Positions 42,502 to 52,953 are shown, numbered from the stretch's first letter. The stretch is DNA of 64,000 bases from Immundisolibacter sp049322795 (GCA_049322795.1 JBMOQH010000008.1:349295-413294), one strand, 5' to 3'. Numbers and translations: made by a program. The notes: a model not told the origin generated them from the sequence alone.

Positions 42502-44684
42502 GGGCGCGGGCCGGGTTCGGAGCGCGCGGTGGCGGCCAGGCGTCGCCGCCACAGTCGCAGCGCCGGGATCACTGCCAGCAGGGCAATGCCGCCCGCGATG
42601 GCCAGCGGAGTCCAGTGCGGGCGGTTCCACGCGTCGCGCAGACGGGCGCGCAAGGCCGGGTCCAGGCGCTGGTACTTGAGCGTGTTGGTGGCCATGTCGT
42701 TCGGCTTGAGGTTGCCGGTCCAGGCGTGGTTGAGCACCACCTGCCGCGGGTGAAAGCCGGCCACCCACGGGACGTCGGTGCGCAGCATGTCCACCATGCG
42801 ATCGATCAGGCGCTGGCGCTCGGGCCCGTTCGGCAGCACGCGCATGCGCTCGAACAGACGGTCGAATTGGGCGTTCTCGTAGTTGCTGGCGTTCTCGCCG
42901 CCGTGCTTCACCTTGCCGCTGCGGCTGAGGAACAGCGTCAGGAAATTCTCCGGATCCGGGTAGTCGGCATTCCAGCCCCACTGGTAGATCTGCGCCTGGC
43001 CGCGGCGCATCTTGTCCTGGAAGCGGTTGTAGTCGGTGCTGCGCACGACCAGCTGCACGCCGAGCTTGGCGAACTGCTTGCGCAGCCAGTCGAGGTAACT
43101 CTTGGCGTCCGGGCCGGTGGCCATGGAGTCGAAGTACAGCACCAGCGGGGTGCCATCGGCCTGCCGCCCGCCGGGGTAGCCGGCGGTCTCGAGCAGCTCG
43201 CGCGCGCGCTCGATGCCATGCCGCTGCGGGCGGCCGTCCCGCCATGCGTAGACGTGGCGGTTGATGCCGGCGGCGCCGTCGCGGTGGCCGAAGATGCCCG
43301 GCGGCACCGGCCCCTGCATGGCAACGCCGAGGCCGTTCTGGAAGATGGCGATGGACTCTTCCTGGTCGATGGCGATGGCGATGGCCTGGCGCAGCGCGCG
43401 GCGCCTGGCGTCGTAACCGCCGACCACGTCGTCCAGCATGTTGAAGCCGGTGTAGAACACCGACGCCATGACCGGCGCGCTCAAGCTCATGCCGCGCGCG
43501 CGCATGGTGTCGGTCAGCGCGAGTTCGCCGCCGGCGCCGAGGTTCACCACCTGATCGAAACTGTCCTGGCCGACCGCCGAGCGGTCGTAGTAGCCCTGCA
43601 GGAATTTGCTCCACACCGGAATGCTCTCGCGCTCCAGGCTGAACACGGCGCGGTCGATGAACGGCATCGGCCGGCCGGCGTCCTGGAGCAGCCCCGCCTC
43701 GGCGTCGCCCGGCTCGCCGTCGGTGGGGTAGGGCTCGCCGCGGAACAGCGGGTTTCGCTCCAGCACCATGCGCCGGTTCGGGTCGTTCACCGTCAGCATG
43801 TAGGGGCCGGTACCGATGGGGTACCAGTCGAGCGTGATGTTTTTTCGCATCAGGCCCGGCTGGCTGTAGAAGCGGTCGGCCTCCCAGGGCATGGGCGCGA
43901 AAAACGGCATCGCCAGCCAGTACTGGAACTGCGGGTAGACGTCGTGCAGGCGGATGCGCAGCGTGTAGCGGTCGACCACCTCGACGCCGGCCAGCGGGAA
44001 CGGGCGCAGGTCCAGCCAGCCGTCGGCCTTGCCCTGTGGAAGCGCGCCGGCGAAGTCGTCGAAGCCCGCGATGTGGGTCCGCAGCAAGGCGCGGATCGGC
44101 GATTGCACGCGCGGGTTGGCCAGGCGCTTGATCTGGTAGGCGAAATCGTCGGCGGTGAGCTCCCGGCTGCCGCGCTGTGGAAAGTCGCCGAGCGTGTCGA
44201 TGGCGCCCAGCGCCGTGGCGTCGAGGTGGTGGTAGAGAAACTCACCGTCATCGCCGCGCGCCAGCGCCGGGTGCGGCGCGTAGCGAATGCCGGGCCGGAT
44301 GCGCAGCTCGTAAACGCTGGCCGCGGCCTGGGCGGGGTCGGTGTCCGCCGGCAGGGGCTGGCCGGCGGCGTCGAGCAGCGTCACGCTGGGCGGGGCGGCG
44401 GCGGCGAGCGGCTCCAGCGCGTAGGGCCGGCGCAGGTAGTGGTACTGCAGCGGCGGCTCGTACACCTGCTGGATGAACACGTACTCGTTGGAGCTGTACG
44501 AGATGGCCGGGTCGAGGTGCTTGGGCCGCTCCGCGAAGGCGGCATAGAGCGTGTTGGCATCCCGCTCGGACGCCGGGTAGGGGTTGTTCAGCGGCCCTTC
44601 GCCGCAGCCGGCGAGGGCCGCAAGCAACAGCGGCAGCAGCGTTTTCAGCACGAGGGGACGGCGCATCGACCGGGATTCTGCCAT
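42498..44684 (-). CDS. Peptide-type ABC transporter substrate-binding lipoprotein
   Basis: 728 residues, SBP_bac_5 family. The N-terminus has a lipobox (LLPLLLAALAGC), so the mature protein should be lipid-anchored at Cys near residue 27. Family landmarks are ELTADDFAYQIKRLANP, YPIGTGPYMLTVNDPNR and NWNADYPDPENFLTLF-like GWNADYPDPENF. It is longer than usual (about 530), with inserted segments, and ends in an extra membrane helix (WTPLAIAGGIALLAVIPALRL) with a basic tail, which is unusual for a binding protein. The start is the ATG at 44684 or 44666. It delivers peptides or peptide-like compounds to the permeases encoded downstream. Confidence 0.92.
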   Translation of the reverse strand: MAESRSMRRPLVLKTLLPLLLAALAGCGEGPLNNPYPASERDANTLYAAFAERPKHLDPAISYSSNEYVFIQQVYEPPLQYHYLRRPYALEPLAAAAPPSVTLLDAAGQPLPADTDPAQAAASVYELRIRPGIRYAPHPALARGDDGEFLYHHLDATALGAIDTLGDFPQRGSRELTADDFAYQIKRLANPRVQSPIRALLRTHIAGFDDFAGALPQGKADGWLDLRPFPLAGVEVVDRYTLRIRLHDVYPQFQYWLAMPFFAPMPWEADRFYSQPGLMRKNITLDWYPIGTGPYMLTVNDPNRRMVLERNPLFRGEPYPTDGEPGDAEAGLLQDAGRPMPFIDRAVFSLERESIPVWSKFLQGYYDRSAVGQDSFDQVVNLGAGGELALTDTMRARGMSLSAPVMASVFYTGFNMLDDVVGGYDARRRALRQAIAIAIDQEESIAIFQNGLGVAMQGPVPPGIFGHRDGAAGINRHVYAWRDGRPQRHGIERARELLETAGYPGGRQADGTPLVLYFDSMATGPDAKSYLDWLRKQFAKLGVQLVVRSTDYNRFQDKMRRGQAQIYQWGWNADYPDPENFLTLFLSRSGKVKHGGENASNYENAQFDRLFERMRVLPNGPERQRLIDRMVDMLRTDVPWVAGFHPRQVVLNHAWTGNLKPNDMATNTLKYQRLDPALRARLRDAWNRPHWTPLAIAGGIALLAVIPALRLWRRRLAATARSEPGPRP

Positions 44685-44719
44685 AGCGCCCCGCCGGCAT
44701 CGGGCTTGGGCGCGCTGGC

Positions 44720-44725
44720 TATAAT
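44720..44725 (+). promoter_or_regulatory. Possible -10 element for fabI
   Basis: A perfect TATAAT lies 35 bases before the fabI ATG. No recognisable -35 is present at the right distance. Confidence 0.4.
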
Positions 44726-44760
44726 GCCCGCCTCATTTCGGGGCAGGCAGGGGGTGCGCG

Positions 44761-45546
44761 ATGGGTTTTCTGGCCGGCAAACGGGCGCTGGTGGTTGGCG
44801 TGGCAAGCGATCGTTCCATCGCCACCGGCATTGCGGAGGCCATGCGCCGCGAGGGCGCCGAGCTTGCCTTCACCTATCAGAACGACAAGCTGCGCAAGCG
44901 CGTCGAGGAATTCGCCGCCGAGTGCGGCAGCGACATCGCCTTGCCGATGGATGTGGCGGAAGACGCGCAGATAGACGAGGCCTTCGCGGCGCTCGCCCAG
45001 CGCTGGGATGGTCTCGACATCGTGGTGCATTCAGTCGCGTTCGCGCCGCGCGAGGAGTTGCAGGGCAGCTTCGTCGACGCGGTGACGCGGGATGGCTTTC
45101 GCGTCTCGCACGACATCAGCGCCTACAGTCTCGCGGCGCTCGCCAAGGCCGCCAAACCCATGCTGCGCCCGGGCGGGGCACTGCTGGCGCTGTCTTACCT
45201 CGGCGCCGTGCGCGTGCTGCCGAACTACAACGTGATGGGGCTCGCCAAGGCCAGCCTCGAGGCCTGCATCCGCTATCTCGCCGCGTCCATGGGCCCGGAT
45301 GGCGTGCGCGTGAACGGCATCTCGGCCGGGCCGATCCGCACCTTGGCCGCGTCCGGCATCTCCGGCCTGCGCGGCATGCTGGACTACCACGCCGCCAATG
45401 CGCCGCTGCGGCGCAATGTCACCATCGAGGACGTCGGCAACGTGGCGGCCTTCCTGTGCTCGGACCTCGCTGCCGGTGTGACCGGCGAGATCACCTACGT
45501 CGACGCCGGCTACAACGTGGTCGGCATGGGTGGCATGGCGGGCTGA
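44761..45546 (+). CDS. fabI: Enoyl-[acyl-carrier-protein] reductase (NADH) FabI
   Basis: 261 residues, SDR fold: nucleotide site LVVGVASDRSIATGIA (11-26), HSVAFAPREELQG, and the FabI active site SYLGAVRVLPNYNVMGLAK, in which the second Tyr and the Lys are catalytic. The C-terminal TYVDAGYNVVGM is typical. It catalyses the last reduction of each fatty-acid elongation cycle and is the triclosan target in other bacteria. It is convergent with ppiD and divergent from the transporter operon. Confidence 0.96.
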   Translation: MGFLAGKRALVVGVASDRSIATGIAEAMRREGAELAFTYQNDKLRKRVEEFAAECGSDIALPMDVAEDAQIDEAFAALAQRWDGLDIVVHSVAFAPREELQGSFVDAVTRDGFRVSHDISAYSLAALAKAAKPMLRPGGALLALSYLGAVRVLPNYNVMGLAKASLEACIRYLAASMGPDGVRVNGISAGPIRTLAASGISGLRGMLDYHAANAPLRRNVTIEDVGNVAAFLCSDLAAGVTGEITYVDAGYNVVGMGGMAG

Positions 45547-45613
45547 GGTCCGCGCGGCGCCAGCCCAAGGAAAACGCCGTAAAAATCCCGTCCTGGGATC
45601 GTTCAGCGCAACG

Positions 45614-45670
45614 CATCGCGGCACATGCCCGCGATGCGCTCCCTGGATCAATAGCTTGCGGCATTGATCC
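45614..45670. repeat. Two hairpins preceding the 53-bp unit behind ppiD
   Basis: GCATCGCGG/CCGCGATGC (about 45613-45637) and CTGGATCAAT/ATTGATCCAG (45643-45672) are consecutive palindromes in the fabI-ppiD convergent gap; the first resembles the hairpin at 30400-30420. Confidence 0.6.
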
Positions 45671-45674
45671 AGGC

Positions 45675-45727
45675 CGGGGCGTCCTGCCCCGGACGGGAAG
45701 CGCTGAATGAATCAGCGCTTCCCTAGC
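45675..45727. repeat. 53-bp palindromic unit, copy B
   Basis: Identical to 37793-37845. Its right end provides the TAG stop codon of ppiD (45723-45725, minus strand), exactly as copy A does for the haemoglobin gene. Confidence 0.9.
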
Positions 45728-47630
45728 GCTCGGTCGCCTGCAGGATGCGCACCGGATGACGCTCGCGCAGGGCCGCCAGTTGCGCGGTGAGCGCCTGGTC
45801 GGCCCGAATGGTCAGCAGCTGACGGCGTAGCGCATCACGCGCCTCGGCGTTGGTGGCCATGGGGCCGGGGCGGCGCGCGGTGGCTGCCACGATCACGTAG
45901 TTGCCGTTGTCGAGTTCGATGCCGGCCTGCCCCGGCTTGCCCTCGTCGACGGAGAGCGTGAACGCCTTCTTGAGCACGGCATCCGACAGTCCCTCCTTGC
46001 CCTCGCGGCCGACATCGGGCAGGTCCACGAACGCGGTCTGATGTGCCGTCAGTTCCGTGTCGACGGTCTCGCCGGCACGCAGCCTGGCGAGCAGCGCCTC
46101 GCCCGCCGCCCGCGCCGCTGCGGCGCCCTCCTGCTGGCGCAGGCGCGCCGTGATGTCCGTTTTCACGTCTTCCAACGGGCGCTGCGTGGCAGGCGTGTGC
46201 TCGAGCACGCGCAGCACCGCGTAGTGCCCTTCGCCCAGCTCGAATACCTCGCTGTTGTCGCCGCCGATTGCCTCGGTGCTGAACGCGTGCCGCAGAAACT
46301 CGGGATTCGCGGCCACGCCTTCGCCGCCACGGCGGCTGACGGGGCCGATTTCCTGCACCTTGAGGTCCAGCGCCTGCGCCGCCGGAGCCAGCGTGTCCGG
46401 GTGCTCGAAGGACTGCGTGCGCAGTGTTTCAGCGGCGGCGAAGAATTGTTCCTCGGCCAGTTCGCGCTGCACGCGCTGGCGCAGCGTGTCGCGGATCTCG
46501 GCGAGCGGCGGCGCGGTGGACGGCCGGATGGCGGTCACCTCGATGAGGTGGAAGCCGAACGGGGTGCGCACCGGTTCGCTCAGCGTGTTGAGAGGCAGCG
46601 TGAAGGCCGCTTCCTCGAAGGCGGGCGTCATGCTGCCGCGCTCGAAATAACCGAGGTCGCCCCCCTGCTCGGCGGAGCCGGTGTCGGCCGATTCCGCTTT
46701 CGCCAGCGCGGCAAAATCGGCTCCCGAGATCAACTGGGCCCGCAGTTCGTCGGCCTTCTTGCGGGCCTGTTCGACGGTTTCCGGCGTGGCGTCGCCCGGA
46801 ATCCGGATCAGGATGTGCCGCGCCTGGCGCTGTTCGGCGCCGCCCAGTTCCGGCTTCAATTCCTCGTAGCGCTTGTCGATCATGGCGTCGTCGACGGTCA
46901 GCCTGGAAGCCATGGCATCGAGGCTGAGTTCGAGGTAGGCCAGGCGGACCTGCTCGTCGGTCATGAATTCGGCCTTGTGGGCGTTGAAATAGGCGGTGAT
47001 CGCCGCCTCGTCCGGGGCCGTGGCGGGGGCGAATTTCTGCCACTCCAGTGTCGCCAGGCGCAGGTCACGGCGTTCGAACCACAGCGCGGCGAGCGCGTCG
47101 AGCTCCGCCTCGGAAATGAACGCCGAGTCGGCGAGACCACCCTGAATCTGCTGCAAGGCCAGCGAGCGCTTGAGGTCGGCCTCGAAGGCGGCCGGGGTGA
47201 GACCCTGGCGGCGCAACACCGACTCGTAACGCGCCCGATCGAATCCGTTCTCGCCGGCAAAGGCATCCGTGGCCTGGATGACCGCCAGCACCGTCGCGTC
47301 GGAAACGTGCAGTCGGCGCTCGCCGGCATCCATCGCGAGCAGCTCGCGGTTGACCAGGCGGTCCAGCACTGTCCGGCGGGCTTCGGGATTGTCCATCAGC
47401 GCCGGCGAGTAGGCGTCGCCCAAGGACTGACGCAGGCGCTGCCCTTCCTGACGCAAGGCCTGCTGCAGCTCGCCGACGCTGATGGCGGCGCCGCCGACAC
47501 GCGCAGCGTCGGCACCACCGGTCGGCTGGACGTAGGAGTTGACACCCCACAGGGCAAACGGAATCACCAGCAGCAGCAAAATCAGGCTGACCAGCCAGCG
47601 CGGTGCCTTCTCGCGGATTTGTTCCAGCAT
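45723..47630 (-). CDS. ppiD: Periplasmic folding chaperone PpiD (SurA N-terminal-like and parvulin domains)
   Basis: 635 residues, the usual PpiD length. A single N-terminal membrane anchor (WLVSLILLLLVIPFALWGV, about 12-30) leaves the rest in the periplasm. A SurA-like chaperone segment follows, then one parvulin domain around residues 265-360 (RQARHILIRIPGD, FAALAKAESADTGSAEQGG, GFHLIEV). It helps folding of outer-membrane and secreted proteins at the Sec exit. Position behind hupB and two tRNAs agrees with related genomes. The stop codon is part of the 53-bp repeat. Confidence 0.95.
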   Translation of the reverse strand: MLEQIREKAPRWLVSLILLLLVIPFALWGVNSYVQPTGGADAARVGGAAISVGELQQALRQEGQRLRQSLGDAYSPALMDNPEARRTVLDRLVNRELLAMDAGERRLHVSDATVLAVIQATDAFAGENGFDRARYESVLRRQGLTPAAFEADLKRSLALQQIQGGLADSAFISEAELDALAALWFERRDLRLATLEWQKFAPATAPDEAAITAYFNAHKAEFMTDEQVRLAYLELSLDAMASRLTVDDAMIDKRYEELKPELGGAEQRQARHILIRIPGDATPETVEQARKKADELRAQLISGADFAALAKAESADTGSAEQGGDLGYFERGSMTPAFEEAAFTLPLNTLSEPVRTPFGFHLIEVTAIRPSTAPPLAEIRDTLRQRVQRELAEEQFFAAAETLRTQSFEHPDTLAPAAQALDLKVQEIGPVSRRGGEGVAANPEFLRHAFSTEAIGGDNSEVFELGEGHYAVLRVLEHTPATQRPLEDVKTDITARLRQQEGAAAARAAGEALLARLRAGETVDTELTAHQTAFVDLPDVGREGKEGLSDAVLKKAFTLSVDEGKPGQAGIELDNGNYVIVAATARRPGPMATNAEARDALRRQLLTIRADQALTAQLAALRERHPVRILQATER

Positions 47631-47659
47631 GAGTGTGTTTTTTCAGGTGGCAGAAAACA

Positions 47660-47697
47660 TGAAGGGTGGAGCCGGTTGTAGCCGACTCCACCCTTCA
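47660..47697. repeat. Strong hairpin between tRNA-Asp and ppiD
   Basis: A perfect 12-bp stem TGAAGGGTGGAG (47660-47671) with CTCCACCCTTCA (47686-47697) plus a shorter inner CGG/CCG pairing. On the minus strand it ends about 30 bases before the ppiD start and could terminate the tRNA transcript or structure the ppiD leader. Confidence 0.6.
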
Positions 47698-47724
47698 AGG
47701 CTGGTACATGACGATTGCCAAAAA

Positions 47725-47801
47725 TGGCGGAGCGGACGGGACTTGAACCCGCGACCCCCGGCGTGACAGGCCGGTATTCTAACCAGCTGAACTACCGCTC
47801 C
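47725..47801 (-). tRNA. tRNA-Asp (GTC)
   Basis: A full cloverleaf on the minus strand: acceptor GGAGCGG/CCGCTCC, D-loop AGTTCAGCTGGTTAG, anticodon loop CTGTCAC, T-arm with GGTTCAAGTCC, and an encoded CCA after discriminator G. Confidence 0.97.
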
Positions 47802-47813
47802 TTGAGCATTCGG

Positions 47814-47886
47814 TGGGTGCTGAGAGGATCGAACTCCCGACATCCGCCGTGTAAAGGCGACGCTCTACCAGCTGAGCTAAGCACCC
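47814..47886 (-). tRNA. tRNA-Val (TAC)
   Basis: Acceptor GGGTGCT, D-arm TAGCTCAGCTGGTAGAGC, anticodon loop TTTACAC, T-arm with AGTTCGATCCT, discriminator A. The next bases are CCG, so CCA is not fully encoded, unlike the two other tRNAs here. Confidence 0.96.
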
Positions 47887-47899
47887 CTGACTGAGCGGG

Positions 47900-48172
47900 C
47901 TATTTTATGCCGTCTTTGAGGCCTTTGCCAGCCTTGAATTTGGCCGTCTTGCTGGCCTTGATCTTGATGGGCTGGCCGGTGCGCGGATTGCGGCCGGTAC
48001 GTGCGCCGCGCTTGCCTACGGAAAAGGTGCCAAAGCCCACCACGGTCACCGTGTCGCCCTTCTTGAGAGCGGCGGTGATGGCAGTGACGGCCGAATCCAG
48101 CGCCCGCCCGGCGGCAGCCTTGGAAATTTCGGCGCCGTCGGCAATGGCATCAATCAGATCGGATTTATTCAC
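47900..48172 (-). CDS. hupB: DNA-binding protein HU (beta type)
   Basis: 90 residues from the GTG at 48172: MNKSDLIDAIADGAEISKAA, VTVVGFGTFSVGKRGARTGR with the DNA-intercalating arm GRNPRTGQPIKIKA, and a Lys-rich C-terminus. HU bends and compacts DNA. The frame extends upstream to 48217, but the GTG gives the exact family length. A clear sigma-70 promoter lies at 48265-48294, so transcription does not depend on lon. Confidence 0.96.
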   Translation of the reverse strand: MNKSDLIDAIADGAEISKAAAGRALDSAVTAITAALKKGDTVTVVGFGTFSVGKRGARTGRNPRTGQPIKIKASKTAKFKAGKGLKDGIK

Positions 48173-48264
48173 GTGAGTCCCCCCGGGGTCGTTGGTTGAG
48201 TTGCCCTGAGCCTGCATGGCCTTAAGAAATGCGCGGAAGAGCCGCGTCCCGCGTGGGCCGGCGA

Positions 48265-48294
48265 GTTATACCAACCGCAAAAAACGCGTGTCAA
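48265..48294 (-). promoter_or_regulatory. Sigma-70 promoter of hupB
   Basis: On the minus strand TTGACA (48294-48289), an 18-base spacer and TATAAC (48270-48265), about 90 bases before the hupB start. Confidence 0.75.
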
Positions 48295-48312
48295 CAAGCC
48301 ATTTTCCGGGGA

Positions 48313-50736
48313 TCAGTGGGCCACATAGCTCTCGGCCGACGGCGCTCCCGGCTCGGCGGGCGCTTTCGGTCGGGGCAGGGGTTCCGGCACGGACGTGAGT
48401 GCGTGCTCGAACACCTCGTCGATCCAGCGCACCGGCCGAATCTCCAGCCGTTGTTTCACGTCGTCCGGAATATCCGCCAAGTCTTTCTCATTGTCTTTCG
48501 GGATCAATACCTTGGCGATTCCTCCGCGCAGCGCGGCCAGCAGCTTTTCCTTGAGCCCACCGATCGCCAACACCTCGCCGCGGAGCGTGATTTCGCCGGT
48601 CATTGCCACGTGCGCATGCACCGGCGTGCCGCCCAGCGCCGACGTCAGGGCTGTCACCATGGCCACGCCCGCGCTCGGGCCGTCCTTGGGGATGGCGCCT
48701 TCCGGCACGTGCAGGTGGAAGTCGTTTTGCTGGAAGCTTTCGGCGGCAATGCCGAGCTGTTGCGCACGGCTGCGGACCACGGTCAGCGCGGCTTTGACCG
48801 ATTCCTGCATCACCTCGCCGAGCTGACCGGTGAGGGTGAGGCCCCCCTTGCCGGGAATGACGGCGGCTTCCACCGTGAGCAGTTCGCCGCCGACTTCGGT
48901 CCAGGCAAGGCCAGTGACCTGCCCCACGCGGTTTTCGGTATCGGCCAGGCCGGTGCGATAGCGCGCCACGCCGAGGTAGTCCGACAGGTTGTCGGCCGTC
49001 ACCTTGAGCTTGCCCTTGCGCGTTTTCTGCACCGCCTGGCGCACCGCCTTGCGGCACACCTTGTTGATCTCCCGCTCGAGGCTGCGTACGCCGGCCTCGC
49101 GGGTATACAGCTGGATGATCGCGCGCAGCGCGTCGGCCGAGAACCCGATTTCCGTGTCCTTCAGCCCGTTGTCGGTGAGTGCCTTGGGCACCAGGTAGCG
49201 CGTGGCGATGTTGAGCTTTTCGTCTTCGGTATAGCCGGCGAGCCGGATGACTTCCATGCGGTCCAGCAGTGGCGCCGGGATGTTGAGCGTGTTCGCCGTG
49301 GCCACGAACAGCACGTCCGAGAGGTCGTAATCGACCTCCAGGTAGTGGTCGTTGAAGGCGTGGTTCTGCTCGGGGTCCAGCACTTCGAGCAGCGCCGAGG
49401 CGGGGTCGCCGCGAAAATCCATGGCCATCTTGTCGACTTCGTCGAGCATGAACACGGGATTGCGCGTGCCGACCTTGGCCAGGTTTTGCAGCACCTTGCC
49501 GGGCAGCGAGCCGATGTAGGTCCGCCGATGACCGCGGATTTCGGCCTCGTCGCGCACGCCGCCGAGCGACATGCGCGCGAATTTGCGCCCGGTCGCCTTG
49601 GCGATGGAGCGGCCGAGCGAGGTCTTGCCGACGCCCGGTGGTCCGACCAGACACAGGATCGGGCCCTTCAGCTTGCGCACGCGCTGTTGCACGGCGAGGT
49701 ACTCGAGAATCCGCTCCTTGACCTTTTCAAGACCGTAGTGATCCCGGTCCAGCACCTGCTGGGCCTGGTCGAGATCGCGGTGCACCCGGCTGCGGGTACG
49801 CCACGGCAGTTGCACGATCCAGTCTAGGTAGTTGCGCACCACGGTGGCTTCCGCCGCCATCGGAGACATGGTGCGCAGCTTGGCCAATTCGCTGCGGGCC
49901 TTGGCCAGTACCGCCTTCGGTGGCCCGGCCGCTTCGATCCGGCGCTCGAGTTCGTCCAGGTCGTTGCCACCGTCTTCGAGCTCGCCCAGCTCCTTCTGGA
50001 TGGCGCGCATCTGCTCGTTGAGGTAGTACTCGCGCTGGCTCTTTTCCATCTGCCGCTTGACGCGACCGCGCATGCGCTTTTCGACCTGCAGCAGGTCGAT
50101 CTCCGATTCGAGCAGGTGCAGCAAGTGTTCAAGCCGCGGCACCACGTCGACAATTTCCAGCAGTTCCTGCTTCTTCGACAGTCGCACGGGCAAGTGCGCG
50201 GCGATGGTGTCCGCCAGGCGCGAGGAATCATTGATCTCGGCCAGCGCCGTCAGCGCCTCTGGCGGAATCTTCTTGCTGCCCCGGACGTATTGCTCGAACT
50301 GTTCGAGCACGCTGCGCTGCAGGACGATGTCTTCCTTCGGGTCGACCTCGGCGGCTGGCGTCAGGGCCAGCTTCGCCATGAAGCTGCCGTCCTGCTGCGA
50401 CCATTCCGCGACGCTGGCGCGGCTGACGCCTTCGACCAGCACCTTCACCGTGCCGTCGGGAAGCTTCAGCATCTGCAGCACATGCGCCACCGTGCCGGAG
50501 CTGTAGACATCCTCCGGCTTCGGGTCATCGACGCTGGCGTCCTTCTGGGCAGCCAGAAAAATCTGCTTGTCGTGGGCGTTGCTCTGTTCGAGGGCGGTGA
50601 TCGATTTCTCGCGCCCGACGAACAGCGGGATCACCATGTGCGGGAACACCACCACGTCGCGCAGCGGCAGCACGGGCAGCGAAAAGGAATCGGTAGGGGC
50701 GCCACTGGCGGGGCGCTTGTGCTTACGGTCGGTCAC
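48313..50736 (-). CDS. lon: ATP-dependent protease Lon
   Basis: 807 residues. N-terminal LAN domain (LPVLPLRDVVVFPHMVIPLF), AAA+ module with GPPGVGKTSLGRSIA and VFMLDEVDKM, and a C-terminal protease domain with the Ser-Lys dyad in DGPSAGVAMVTAL (Ser) and GGLKEKLLAALR (Lys). It degrades misfolded and regulatory proteins, including many antitoxins. The GTG at 50736 is chosen; a 40-residue upstream extension in frame looks non-coding. It follows clpX, separated by a GC-rich hairpin. Confidence 0.97.
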   Translation of the reverse strand: MTDRKHKRPASGAPTDSFSLPVLPLRDVVVFPHMVIPLFVGREKSITALEQSNAHDKQIFLAAQKDASVDDPKPEDVYSSGTVAHVLQMLKLPDGTVKVLVEGVSRASVAEWSQQDGSFMAKLALTPAAEVDPKEDIVLQRSVLEQFEQYVRGSKKIPPEALTALAEINDSSRLADTIAAHLPVRLSKKQELLEIVDVVPRLEHLLHLLESEIDLLQVEKRMRGRVKRQMEKSQREYYLNEQMRAIQKELGELEDGGNDLDELERRIEAAGPPKAVLAKARSELAKLRTMSPMAAEATVVRNYLDWIVQLPWRTRSRVHRDLDQAQQVLDRDHYGLEKVKERILEYLAVQQRVRKLKGPILCLVGPPGVGKTSLGRSIAKATGRKFARMSLGGVRDEAEIRGHRRTYIGSLPGKVLQNLAKVGTRNPVFMLDEVDKMAMDFRGDPASALLEVLDPEQNHAFNDHYLEVDYDLSDVLFVATANTLNIPAPLLDRMEVIRLAGYTEDEKLNIATRYLVPKALTDNGLKDTEIGFSADALRAIIQLYTREAGVRSLEREINKVCRKAVRQAVQKTRKGKLKVTADNLSDYLGVARYRTGLADTENRVGQVTGLAWTEVGGELLTVEAAVIPGKGGLTLTGQLGEVMQESVKAALTVVRSRAQQLGIAAESFQQNDFHLHVPEGAIPKDGPSAGVAMVTALTSALGGTPVHAHVAMTGEITLRGEVLAIGGLKEKLLAALRGGIAKVLIPKDNEKDLADIPDDVKQRLEIRPVRWIDEVFEHALTSVPEPLPRPKAPAEPGAPSAESYVAH

Positions 50737-50819
50737 CCGGGGTAGGCCTCGGCGGTAGGAGGGGCAGCGCGGCACGGGCCGCCCGCACCATATGCAGGCG
50801 GTGCCGGCCGAACTCAAGT

Positions 50820-50846
50820 CCCCGACCGGCTGCGAGCCGGTCGGGG
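50820..50846. repeat. Perfect 12-bp GC hairpin between clpX and lon
   Basis: CCCCGACCGGCT (50820-50831) pairs with AGCCGGTCGGGG (50835-50846), loop GCG. It sits directly behind the clpX stop on the minus strand without a T-run, so it may attenuate or protect the clpX message rather than fully terminate. Confidence 0.65.
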
Positions 50847-50852
50847 AGGGGG

Positions 50853-52130
<1,278 letters not shown>

Positions 52131-52260
52131 GTCCTCACCCTGCAAACCACGGTTCAGTTCGCTTCGAACGCCGCTGGCGACGGCGCCCCCGAGTTGCCAC
52201 GCCCCCCGGGCCGGGCAATGTATATCGTCGCCCTCGCCGACGGAAGCCGCCGGGACGGCC

Positions 52261-52884
52261 TCAGCTGCGCTTGTCGATGACCTTGTCGATCAGGTTGTAT
52301 TCCAGCGCCTCCGCCGCCGACAGGAAGTTGTCGCGGTCGGTGTCCTGCCGGATTTGATCGACGTTGCGCCCGGTGTGCCTGGACAAAATATCGTTCAGCA
52401 AGTCGCGAATCTTGAGCATCTCGCGGGCGTGGATTTCGATGTCCGACGCCTGGCCGCGAAAGCCGCCGAGCGGCTGATGGATCATCACCCGCGAATTGGG
52501 CAAAGCAAACCGCTTGCCAGCCGCACCAGCCGCCAGCAACACCGCACCCATGCTCGCGGCCTGGCCAATGCACAGGGTCGACACCGCCGGCTTGATGAAC
52601 TGCATGGTGTCGTAAATGGCGAGCCCGGCCGTCACCGAACCACCGGGCGAGTTGATGTAGAAGTGGATGTCCTTGTCCGGGTTCTCGGATTCCAGGAACA
52701 GCAGCTGCGCCACCACCAGGTTGGCGATGTGATCCTCCACCGGGCCGACGAGGAACACCACGCGCTCCTTGAGCAGGCGCGAGAAGATGTCATAGGCGCG
52801 CTCGCCGCGGGCGGTCTGCTCGACCACCATCGGCACCAGGCCCTGGGCGATCGGGGTCGGCAGGCTGGGAATCAGGTCACTCAT
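52261..52884 (-). CDS. clpP: ATP-dependent Clp protease proteolytic subunit ClpP
   Basis: 207 residues, same length as the E. coli enzyme. Catalytic Ser in GQAASMGAVLLAAG, His in MIHQPLGGF and Asp in the segment RHTGRNVDQIRQDTDRD. INSPGGSVTAGLAIYDTM is the conserved substrate-binding strand. The propeptide region (MSDLIPSLPTPI) is short. An in-frame GTG at 52896 would add four residues. It is transcribed after tig. Confidence 0.97.
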   Translation of the reverse strand: MSDLIPSLPTPIAQGLVPMVVEQTARGERAYDIFSRLLKERVVFLVGPVEDHIANLVVAQLLFLESENPDKDIHFYINSPGGSVTAGLAIYDTMQFIKPAVSTLCIGQAASMGAVLLAAGAAGKRFALPNSRVMIHQPLGGFRGQASDIEIHAREMLKIRDLLNDILSRHTGRNVDQIRQDTDRDNFLSAAEALEYNLIDKVIDKRS

Positions 52885-52953
52885 GGACGATGGCACTCCG
52901 ATGGGTCTTGTATGGGTTGGGCATGAGCCCGCTGATCGCTCCGAGGGGCGGGC

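Noticed and set aside
44794..45710. Extension of plus-strand frames across the fabI-ppiD gap as coding
   Set aside because: The gap is made of palindromic repeats, and the frames are shadows of fabI.
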